Source of the DNA: Purpureocillium takamizusanense
Lineage: Eukaryota; Ascomycota; Sordariomycetes; Hypocreales; Ophiocordycipitaceae
Direction: 5' to 3'
DNA: 64,000 bases
Assembly: GCF_022605165.1 (NCBI RefSeq)
Contig: NC_063078.1
Coordinates: 1,032,569-1,096,568, forward strand
The translations under genes were made by a program, and so were the position numbers. The notes under the pieces are model-generated. The model did not search any database. It worked only from the letters and a program-made list of their open reading frames with translations, and was not told the origin of the DNA. Shown here piece by piece: positions 48,606 to 59,892 of the stretch (the first letter of the stretch is position 1; each line of letters starts with the position of its first letter).

Positions 48606-51258
48606 CTACTCCTCCCACATTCGTCCCTGCACAGATTGCAGCTCTTCCGTCGTAAGCCGCTTCCCAGCAGTGAAGTAGCCTCGCACTATTCAGCATTACA
48701 GTTGTGAGCAGTCATAGCCTGTCAAACTTACCCGCTGTGATTTTCGCGTCGATTTCAACTCTCGAGTCCGCTGGGATAAGCTCATCCGGCAACTCGACCC
48801 TCTCGTGAATTGGAATGCTGCGATAGACAGGTAGGTAAGTTGACGCCGAGGACAATAACGGCTGCCACTCACCCTTGTCCAACAATGGCGTCGTGCTTCA
48901 TACTATTGCACAATTAGTGTCTGACGCAAGACTCCATAGAGATACCGGGGTACCAACTTGCTCATGCTCAGCATCCTGTCAATCTTTTGAATACCAAGCC
49001 AGTGAAGAATGTCTGGCATTAAAGCTTGAAAGCGCATGTCCTTGACGCCAGCAATATTTTCCGTTCTTGTGAAATAGTCTGACGCGCGATCTGCGCCTCG
49101 CTTTCGCGCGTTGTAGACGACTGCCACGAGTTAGTCTGCTGTGCCTTTCATTTGCGGTCGAGGTCACTCTGTGGACAATCGTACGATACTGTTGGCTAGT
49201 TTAGCACGCCGGCATTTATACAAGGCGCAAGTGTTGAGCTTGAAGAAGCAGGGGCTTACCCCATCAATGCTTATTGACGTACCTTTGTGACTTCACCCAG
49301 TGCTCTGCCCTCCTTCCTGAAGTAGATAACGACGCCGCTGCCGCCGTTCTGGGCTTCTTTGACCGCCTCCTCGATGCCAAATATTAGGTAAGGCCTGCAT
49401 GTGCAAATGTCGGAACCAAATACGTCACTGCCGTTGCACTGTGGTTGATCATCAGTAACATGTTGGGGCCCCAAAAATACAGAAGCAGCCAAACCGACCT
49501 CGTCATGAATGCGAAGAGACAGCCGGGCGGACGGGTCAGACATCCTGGCGGGATCCCCAAAGCAGTATACTGTCAAGCCTCCTACATTCTGTCAGTTGCT
49601 GCTCCATCCGCCTACTCCTTCGTCACGGTAAAAAGTAAAGTACCAATTGGGGGCAGAAAGATCTTGATGTCACCACGGGTAATCAGCTATCCCTCTCGTC
49701 AGCGTGGCGCAGCCGAGGTGTAGTCTGAGCAGTATCAACTACCTCGGGATAACTTCCACCAGTATGTTCGAAGAGCGAGCGTCGCAGGGTGGCCTCATCT
49801 ACAGTCATGTCAGAAGTAGCTAGAGTTACGGGTGTTACAAGGAAGCCCACCGATTCCGAATCTTTCCGCAACTCCAGGAAGGTACCAGACCTGAGAAATT
49901 GTTAGTACATGCAACCAGCGAAACGCGCCCCCCCCCCGGGGTGGCCAGAGACTGACCGGTTCGACGGCGAACTTTGTCACTGCAAGTTCACCAAGTTCGT
50001 TCAGACAGACTTTACCATCCGGTACCCTGCCAAGTCTTAGCCCTAGAGATTCAGATTTCAGTGTGTCGCAGGGTGGGTTGCAGACAGTCTTCCACGCTTC
50101 ACACTCTCTTGCAACTCAGGCAGCTGACATGTCTGTCAGCATATCCAGAACTTTACCAAGTATTTTCCGGGCAAAGAAATCTCGACCTTCATATGAGCCT
50201 TGGTGATAGCAATCGTTGGCCGCAAGTCCACTAAAGTTTCTATTAGTCACAACGAAGGTTACTCTAGTCCATGGTTCGGGATGGCTACCGTTTTCTTGCT
50301 CCATGATGCCAGCGAAGGTCCAAGGGGCTAGATGACCCCAGGGATCCATGGCGACGATCTTGTGTCGGTCGCCCCACTGTGGGAATGGTCCAATTCGAGC
50401 AGCCGGCTCAGTGTTCGTGAAGTCAGGCCTGTACGCACGCCGCCTAAGCTATCAAGCACCCAAGGGTTAGAGGCTGGACTAACCTGTGGTCTACATCTAA
50501 CTCTTTACTCGCTACTGCAAGCGCATAGTATATGGAATACGAGCCGCCGCTTAGGACAAGCAGCAAGTCAGCTCATGATACGCATTGCCCCGTGGATCAA
50601 AGTTCTTACTGGGCTTTGCGAGAAAACATGGTCAGCATTTGGCAGTATTGACAGGGAAGAGATGCTTGGGTAAGGTGCTCACCTCCAATGGCTGGTGACA
50701 AATGGGTGACTAGGTCAGCCCATCTGAGCTCATACGCCTTGACAAAGTATCTTCCTGAACCAACCGTTTCGGCGTCCTATGGTAGAAGGTGATCTAGCCA
50801 CCACAACCGGGCCACGCTTTGTAGGGTCAGGGTTGCCCCAGTCCATCGGGAGCGGATCAATGCCAATCTGCTTGGGATAAGTGCTGTAGAGCCTGTCAGT
50901 CGCGCTGCACCTAGTTTCACGACTCGGGTGGAACACACGTGAGAATGATGCGAGATGTAAAGCCCGACCGCGGAGGAGCTGCCCTGGGGACCTGTAAGTC
51001 TTCAGTGGCAGTATTCGGAGAGGTGTCAGTCAAATTCGACTGTCGTTCGACATTCACGACATCCGGTTGTTGGGCGGGGGAAGCAGAGCCCTGGAGCTTG
51101 GCATCTGGAACAACTTGCCCAGTACGAGCGGTGGTGGCAAAATTGCTGGACTCGAGTCTGTCGGAGAGAGATTCGATGGCGGCAGTCAATTGCGACTGCC
51201 CTCGGCGGATGTCGCGCAGGGCGCTGGTGATAGTAGAGCTCGAAGCGGTGTCTTCCAT
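48606..51258 (-). CDS. URC1: Urc1, GTP cyclohydrolase II-like uracil-catabolism protein
   Basis: Nineteen exons, in order: 51258-50939, 50883-50765, 50691-50683, 50613-50610, 50549-50484, 50428-50289, 50230-50187, 50123-50086, 50026-49957, 49890-49851, 49798-49743, 49686-49644, 49581-49499, 49438-49283, 49188-49185, 49120-48958, 48902-48873, 48817-48732 and 48679-48606. Together they encode 514 residues with no frame error. Urc1 is the GTP-cyclohydrolase-II homologue needed in the fungal URC route of uracil breakdown. Its C-terminal half carries the GCHII zinc site C345...C356-T-C358 and the EGR loop FRKEGRALG (384-392). The N-terminal 90 residues are a fungal extension. Conserved blocks (TYPKQIGIDPLPMDWG, MDPWGHLAPW, DICTCRPYLIFGIEEA) confirm the joins. 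Exons 3, 4 and 15 are 9, 4 and 4 nt long. Confidence 0.93.
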
Positions 51259-52529
51259 GGTGGGCAATTAACCGCAATTGCTGTAGGCGATGGGCGTTGT
51301 TTGTTCAGAATCAGGGCCAAGTTGGGGCTGGAACCTGAATTGTGGCATTAGTAGAAAAGATGCATTACTTGATTGGTAGGGTGATGACTTGGCAGTTCGG
51401 GTGCGAACTTGGGCACTTATAAGTGGCAGGGCGATCAGGCACTGATGATGGGTGACGAGGAGTAAAGTGAAGGCAGATGGAACGATAGAAGTGAAGGTGG
51501 ACAAGGAAACAGCGGAGCCCGGCAGGTTAGTGGCAGGTACCCAAGTACTATGTACTACCTAGAGAGCTGAGAGGGGTGCTGGCACTCCCAGAGGGCAGGT
51601 TGGGTGGATGGAAGTTACTAAGTACCTAATAGGTACTATCTGTAACGTTGAGAGGAAGGCCGGTCCTAAAGTGGCCCCAAGGGCTGAATTCGGCGAGTGT
51701 AGAGTACCTACCTATCTAGTACCTAGCAAGTATCTCTTCACGTACACGGTCTAAGCGTCTACGTACCTTACCTATCGATAGAGGTACCTACCTGTCCTTT
51801 AAGGTAAGTTTTCAGTATAGTACTTATAGTACCTAAGTACCTGGGCACTAAGGTAGGTCTGGTGCCTGAATACCGCCGTAGGTACCGCTCAGATAGCCAG
51901 CACTCACCTCTCTACCTCAGCACTTTCGAGGAGGCGTACGTCGTGGGTTTTTGAGAAAGCATTTGCCCAGGCGTGGCATGGCCGTGGTGTGGAGTGGCAC
52001 ACAAAGGACCCAGGGAGGAAAGGCCAGGGTTCCACATCTATGGCAAGTCCAGTAACATTTGGGCGGCTCGCTAAAAGATTTGTACGGGTTGTGCTCATCA
52101 TGTTCCTGTCCGAGTGCCTTCACTCGCGGGGCGGTGTATACGGAGTATTTCACTTCAAGGGCGTTCCAGCAGGTCTCATGCTTCAGGAATTGCTGCTCCG
52201 TTGCCTCCTGGCAATGCCGGATGGATCTTCGTAGCGTGCGGGGAATCAAGCCTGCCCCATCCCGCGCGGGACGTGTGGGGTCACGGCTGGCTCCCTGACA
52301 TCCTGGTCCTTCACCTTAGTAGCTGGTACGTATACTGTACAGCACTTGGACCTTGTCAGAGTGGGGCCTCGATATCTAATCGATAAGCCCCCCTGCTGAC
52401 TGGATAGGAACACCCCAGTCTCTCGCAGAATTCTGACGTCTGCTTCCATGAGGCTACGCGAATGCTCCGTGGCGTTCACGGCTGCAGCACGAACTTTCCT
52501 CCCTGACCCCGGTGCGTTCGTCAAGCAGC
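51259..52529. other. Divergent promoter region, URC1 / ELF1
   Basis: About 1.27 kb. It contains a strong TACCTA/GGTACC cluster from about 51530 to 51890, with the same vocabulary as elsewhere in the window. Open frames are short and unrecognised. Confidence 0.55.
51530..51890. repeat. Cluster of TACCTA/TAGGTA motifs between URC1 and ELF1
   Basis: Words such as GGTACCCAAGTACT, AAGTACCTAATAGGTACT, GAGGTACCTACC and AAGTACCTGGGC recur across 360 bp on both strands. Coding sequence on either side is free of them. Confidence 0.72.
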
Positions 52530-53204
52530 ATGGGGAAGCGCAAGAAGTCGTCAAGGAAGCCCATGGGGCCCAAAAAGGCATGTCACTTGTCGTGACTGTA
52601 CCGTGTGCATGCGGCACGAGGCTAATGCATTCATCGGCAGTCCGATCCTTTGCCAACTACTTTCACATGCCTGTTCTGCAATCACGAGAAGTCGGTTACC
52701 GTCAAGCTCGATAGGAAGGCCGGTATTGGGCAGCTTGATTGCCGTGTTTGTGGACAAACGTTTCAATGTGCCGTCAATTGTATGCCCCGACTTCAGATAC
52801 CGACCTGGTCTACGAACAGCGCGCCGTGCCCTCTCAACACTGCATCTTCGCTCCGTTTGCGAGTTCGGTACTTTCCCAACATCGCCCATCCACTGACAGC
52901 CTGAAACAGACTTATCGGCCGCTGTTGACGTTTATGGGGAGTGGGTTGATGCTGCAGGTGAGTCCGCCTCGCATTCCCTGTGTCTTTTCGGCGGCCCCCT
53001 CTCAAAGAGAAATGATGGACTGATCATCGTGTTGTATCAGATGCCGTCGCCAAGGAAAATACGGTGGGATCAGGCTATGGAGGGACGGCCAGACCATCAG
53101 CAAAAGACAGCCGAGTAGCAGCACCCCCCACGGCTCACGACGAGGACGAGGACGACCAAAGGCGCTACGGAGGTGATGGCATAGTGGCGGATGACGAGTA
53201 TTAA
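52530..53204 (+). CDS. ELF1: Transcription elongation factor Elf1 (ELOF1)
   Basis: Exons 52530-52577, 52641-52779, 52910-52957 and 53041-53204 give 132 residues. Elf1 is a small zinc protein that travels with RNA polymerase II and helps it pass nucleosomes; it also acts in transcription-coupled repair. The basic N-terminus MGKRKKSSRKPMGPKK is followed by the zinc ribbon C-L-F-C ... C-R-V-C (FTCLFCNHEKS, LDCRVCGQTFQ), then YLSAAVDVYGEWVDAA, and an acidic tail (DEDEDD, DDEY). Intron 1 appears to use a GC donor (AAG|GCATGT) with a normal CAG acceptor; no GT donor keeps the frame. It is convergent with the UPRT gene, with only 112 bp between stop codons. Confidence 0.95.
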
Positions 53205-53316
53205 GGAACGTGTGCTTCGTAACAGTTCCCTGTACGTGCCAGACCGGTAATTGCAGGAAAACTGCGCACGGTCTTGCTACACCATGCGAGCGACAAAGTC
53301 AGGTTCTAGGCAATCA

Positions 53317-54413
<1,097 letters not shown>

Positions 54414-55107
54414 TTCGAGTTGAGTAAGAGTGATGCAAGTAGTAGCGAATGGTTCGACAGGGTGGACTTCTACCCGTTAGTAGGTCCTATAGAGACTAGC
54501 TAAGAAGCAAGACCCCTTTATTAGCTATAAAATAACGTAAAACCCCGATATATAGACCGTTTAGTATATAGGCTAAAGGTCCCTTTTTATTATATATAAA
54601 ATATAGCTATTAGGTTTTATAATTCATCTATATTAATAATTTTAATATTAATAATAAGTCCTCTTATTTATAAAGGTATAAATAGTTAGTTATATAGGTC
54701 GCCTATATTTTAGACTTATTACCCCGCCCTTATCCCGCGCTAGCTATTTTTAGTATATAGGTATAGGACGAAACCGGCGTACTATAATATATACCGATAT
54801 CTTAATTAAACTTTAATTAAACTATATTATTATAATATAGCGCTAGCGCGTTAGCGCTAGCTAGGCTTAATTTACTTAAAAATATATTTCTATAGTTTCT
54901 ATATAATATTATTATATTTAAATAAACGTTCTTTCGCTTTAGATCTCTCCGCTAAGCTTAGTTAAGCGCTATTAGTGCTATACTTATGCCTATTATTATT
55001 ACTACCTATTAATTACGCCCGCGCCTATAACCTTATTTATCCCTTCCTTAATATACCTTAATTTACTTAAAAATAGCATTTCTACTATTTTCCCTTAATA
55101 TTATAAT

Positions 55108-55727
55108 ATCGGTATTAGTCTATATATATAATATACCAATTATTAGTTTATATAATATAACTATATAATATAATAATATAATATAACTATACTATATAAC
55201 TATAATTAGCTTTTATATAATATAAGAATATATATTTCCGTATAAAATATTAAATAGCTATATAAGGCTAATATATATAAAATATAGAAATATATATTCC
55301 CGACGGAAATATATATTTCCGTATATAGCGGATAGTTTATTATGCCGACGGCTAGTCTATTATGCCGACTAAAAGTCTATTAGACTACTATAGGTCTTTA
55401 GTCTAATCTAAAGTCAGTTAGTCTATAGCTACGCTAAATTCAGCTATAGCCACGCTGAATTTAGCTATATTTAGCTATAACGCTAAGCTAAAAAATAGTA
55501 TTAGACTAACGGATAGATAATTAGACCGAAGGCCGAGTCTATTTTATTATATATAGGACCGTTGCCTCCTAGTCTAGACGAGATAGAAGATTAAGGAATT
55601 TAATTACTTTACTATCTTAACTACCTATTTTATCTCTCTATTACTATTACCCCTTTTGTCTTTATATATCCCTATTTCCCTTTTATCTTTATCTTCCTCT
55701 ACCTTTATCCCTCTTTCTTATAATCGG
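55108..55727. mobile_element. Solo copia-type LTR with 5-bp target duplication
   Basis: A 610-bp LTR (55113-55722) begins TATTAGTCTATATATATAATA and ends CCCTCTTTCTTATA, the same ends as the LTRs of the full element and of the right-edge element. It is flanked by a perfect 5-bp direct repeat ATCGG (55108-55112 and 55723-55727). No internal sequence follows it, so it is a solo LTR left by LTR-LTR recombination. The canonical TG...CA ends read TA...TA, consistent with C-to-T/G-to-A mutation. Its sequence resembles the right-edge LTR (614 bp) more than the 555-bp LTRs, suggesting a subfamily. Confidence 0.9.
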
Positions 55728-55964
55728 GGACTTATTTTTCCGGGCCGGGCTAAGCGCGCCTATATAAGCTAGGTACTAAGAGCTTAAATAATAGCGCCGT
55801 AATAGTAGCTACTTTATAATGCCCTTTTTATTTATAGCTAATAGCAAGACTATTATAATAGCTATAAGAGCTTATAACTAAGATATTCGAGCTTAAACTA
55901 TAACTAGTTATAATAAATACTTAAGTTTAATAGTTATATACCTTAGCTAATAGTCCGATTAAGT

Positions 55965-56095
55965 TATTAGCTATAAGGCCTATTATAAAACTAGCTATAA
56001 GACTAATTATAAGGCTTACTATAAGACTAGCTATAAGACTAACTATAAAGCTAGCTATAAAATTAACTATAAGGCTAGCTATAAGACTAGTTTAA
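55965..56095. repeat. Short tandem array of GCTATAAGACTA-type units
   Basis: About ten imperfect 12-nt units of the form RCTATAARRCTA follow each other between the solo LTR and the complete element. They could be a decayed minisatellite or RIP-degraded tandem array. No function visible. Confidence 0.75.
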
Positions 56096-56633
56096 GCCTT
56101 AAGTCTATTATATTATATTAGCCTTTGCGTTATTATTATTATTAGTATTATTAATAATATTATTTTTAAGGTTATTAAAGATTTAAAGTACCTTAAGCTT
56201 TTTACCTTATATCTTTAAGCTTACTTATTAACTATTATTAAACCCTTTAAAATAGTTATCTTAATATTTATAACTTAACTATTATTAAAAATACTTATAG
56301 CTAACCGCGCTTAAATATTATTAATAAAGAATATAATAATATAAGTAATATCATAACGGGGCCGGCGCTATATAATAAGAGCTAGTCGGTTTATTAATAT
56401 TTAATATACTATAAAGGAAGGAAATTAAGGTTATATATTAAGTAGCCCCTATATATACAGCGCTTATTATATATAGCCTTACGTAACTAGCTATAGGCCT
56501 AGGTTAATATAAGGTCTTAGCTATATATAGTATTACTATACTTAAGGCCGCGCCTTAGGCTCTTATTAAGCTAAGCCCCTTATATTACCCCCCCGCTCCC
56601 TTTCCCCCCCTTTATAGGTAACGCTAAGCTAGC

Positions 56634-57188
56634 TATTAGTCTATATAACTATATAATATAACTATATAATATAACTATATATACTATAACTATATACTAT
56701 AACTATATATTATATAACTATATACTATAGATAAAATATCCCGACGGGTATTTAATAAATATCCGACGGATATTTATATAAGAGACTAGGCGATAATAGG
56801 TATAGTCCTAATTACTATATAGAGACTAGACCCGACTAGCCTTATTAAGGTTCTAGCTATAACGCCACGCTGAATTCAGCTATAGGTCTAAACTTAAGAC
56901 TAAAGCCACGCTAAATTCAGCTATATTCAGCTATATTCAGCTATAACGCCAAGCTGAAAAATAGTATTAGACCGACGGATAGATAATCAGACCGAAGGCC
57001 GAGTCTATTTTATTATATATAGGGCTATTGCCTCCCAGTCTAGATGAGATAGAAGAAAAAGAAATTCAATACCTTTACTATCTCTATTACCTATTTTATC
57101 TCTCTATTATTATTACCCCTTTTATCTCTATATATCCCTATTTCCTTATTATCTTTACCTTCCTCTACCTTTATCCCTCTTTCTTATA
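56634..57188 (+). repeat. 5' LTR of the copia element
   Basis: 555 bp, TATTAG...CTTATA. By eye I find only three differences from the 3' LTR (at 56913, 57124 and 57167), each A here against G there, in TG context. Contains repeated GAATTCAGCTATA-like words at 56865-56945 and a CT-rich 3' part. Confidence 0.93.
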
Positions 57189-57201
57189 GGTTATGAGCCC
57201 G
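57189..57201 (+). other. Primer-binding site, initiator-tRNA-Met anticodon-arm type
   Basis: GGTTATGAGCCCG begins immediately after the 5' LTR. It is complementary to the GGGCTCATAACC anticodon arm of eukaryotic initiator tRNA-Met rather than to its 3' end. That is the half-tRNA priming known for Drosophila copia. The right-edge element has the decayed form GGTTATAAGCCTA at 63846. Confidence 0.82.
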
Positions 57202-58680
57202 GGTTGGCTATAGCCATAGGAAATAAGTCTCTTTAATTGCTTCTATCCTATATAATATATACCATTCTATACCTATACCTTCCTATTACGGCAATTACCT
57301 TCCTATTTAGGAAAGATATCTTCTATCTCAACTAAAAAAATAACCTTTCCTAAGCTTAAAGGGTCTACTAATTATACCCTTTAGGCTCTTCGAGCCGAAG
57401 CTATACTTATAAGGGAAGGTCTTTAGACTACGATTTCCCCTTCTAATAGCGCTAGCCCGATTGAGCTAGACGAATTGGAAGATAAGGCATTAGCTACTAT
57501 AAAGCTAATGCTCGAAGACGGACCACTAGTCCAAATTCAGCATAAAAAGACTACTAATGCGGCCTAGTTAGCCTTAAAAGAGCTATATAGCCCTAAAGGC
57601 TTTACTAGCGAATTCCTTACTATAAAGGACTTCTTCGATCTAACCTTAATAAAATATAACTCTATAGAAGAATTTTTAAATAAGGTTAAAGAGCTAACCG
57701 ACCAATTAGAGGCTAAAAAGCTAGAATTGCCTAAAACGGTAATAATAGCTTAGGTTTTAAATAATCTAACGGAAGACTACGAAGGGATTATATCGAATAT
57801 TACCCAAAGTCTCCGCAATAACCCACAGGCCTATACGCTCGAGACCTTATTCGCTAGCCTTCTCGACGAATCAAAAAGGCTATATACGAAAGAAAATAGC
57901 TATACTAATAGCTATACCTTCCTAACTAGGAAGGGGCCTTCCTATAAGGGCCGGGCTAAGGCTAAAAATAGCTTTAAAGCCCAAAAAGGGAAATATTGCA
58001 CCTATTACAAGCTATCTAGCCATAAAGCTAGGGACTGCTTTTTCCTATTCCCTGAAAAGGCTCCTAAGAGCTGGCAAACGAAAGAAAATTTAAATATAAA
58101 ACAACAAAAAGAACAGCAAGACAAAGATACGGCTATTTTACTAGCAGAATCGTCCTCGCAACCTTCTTTAGATTCTAATATGGAATTGGACCTCGATATT
58201 AGCTGCGAAAATGACTTTAAAACACTCGATATATCTACGCCGGTATTTATAACCCTTAATAACTATAAAAACAACTATAATAATAAGCCTAATATAGCTA
58301 ATAATAGCCCTATAGGGAATGCTATAAGAGTTATCCTTAATACGGGGGCTAGTAAGCATATTATATGTAATAAAAGCTATCTATATAATTTTAAACCCTG
58401 CAATAAGACTATATCTTAGGGTAAAGCAAAGACTATACCTATAAAAGGGACCGGTTCTATACAAATCCAATTTAAAGACTCTAAAATTAACTATATATTA
58501 AATAGCTACTTATATATGCCTCAATTAGGCTATAATCTAATAAGTCAAGCTCAATTAGCTAAAGATACCTATTCTATATACTATAAGAATAAGGTTATTA
58601 TACGCAATAGTAATAACCGTAGCCTATTAACTATAGGATACCTATATAATAACCTATATTATATAAATATATATATTATA

Positions 58681-58824
58681 CCTAATAATAATACCATACC
58701 TAATAATAATACTATACCTAATAATAATACCATACCTAATAATAATACTATACCTAATAATAATACTATACCTAATAATAATACCATACCTAATAATAAT
58801 ACTATACCTAATAATAATACTATA
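58681..58824 (+). repeat. Eight in-frame 18-bp repeats (PNNNTI) in the copia ORF
   Basis: Exactly eight 18-nt units differing only by synonymous C/T sit between the protease and the pre-integrase zinc motif. The expansion keeps the frame. Confidence 0.97.
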
Positions 58825-59772
58825 CCTAATAGTATATATAGCTATAATATGCTATAGCACTATAGGCTAGGGCATATAGCTAATTTAAATAAACTAGCCT
58901 CTTTAGGCTTAAATAATATAACTAACTTAGATAAACCATGCGAAATATGCCTAGAAGGTAAATTTACTAATAAAATAAATAAAATATCTAATAGCAATAG
59001 TTATATAATAGGCTATTTAGATAAAATAACTAGCGATATATGCGGACCTATTACTCCTATAGGCTATAATAATAACCGATATTATATAACCTTCCTAGAT
59101 AAGGCAACTAGATATCTATATATAAAGCTATTAAAAGCTAAAAGCGAAGCCTTTACTGCTTTCTATGAATATAAGCAGCTAGTTGAAAATAATAGCTATA
59201 ATAGAAAAATAAAGCTATTAGCTACTAATAACGGTACCGAATATATAAATACTAAATTTAGTAACTATCTAACTAATAACGGTATTATACATCAAAAATC
59301 AGCCCCTTATAGCCCTGAGCAAAATGGGCTAGCCGAACGGATAAATAGAACTATATAGAATAAGGCTAGATGCCTGCTAAAAGCGGCTAGCCTAGATAAT
59401 AGGCTATGGGAAGAGGCTATATTAACTGCCATATTCCTATATAATAGAAGCCCTCATAGCTCTATAAATAATAAAACCCCCTATGAGGCCCTATATAATA
59501 AAAAACCTAATATAGGGCATATACGTATATTCGGCTCTATAGCCTACTATAAAAATAAGAACCCTATAAATAAATTAGATACTAGAGCATATAAAGGTAT
59601 ATTAGTTAGCTATAGCAATACTAATAGCCTATATAAGGTATATGACCCTATAAAACAAAAAAGCCTATATACTAGAGATATAAGAATCCTAGAAGGGCAA
59701 TATTATAATAATAAACCTATAATTAATACTAATAATAGCCTATTAGAGGTTAACCTTTTAAATAAAATACCT

Positions 59773-59892
59773 AATAATATAAATAATAATATAAATAATA
59801 ATATAAACAATAATATAGATAATAATATAGATAATAATATAAATAATAATATAGATAATAATATAAATAATAATATAGATAATAATATAAAT
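59773..59892 (+). repeat. Ten in-frame 12-bp repeats (NNI-N/D) in the copia ORF
   Basis: Ten units of AATAATATARAY encode Asn-Asn-Ile followed by Asn or Asp, in the linker between integrase and reverse transcriptase. Again the copy number is a whole number of codons. Confidence 0.95.

Noticed and set aside
58681..58824. CRISPR-like repeat array
   Set aside because: Units are contiguous without spacers, lie in a reading frame, and the genome is eukaryotic.
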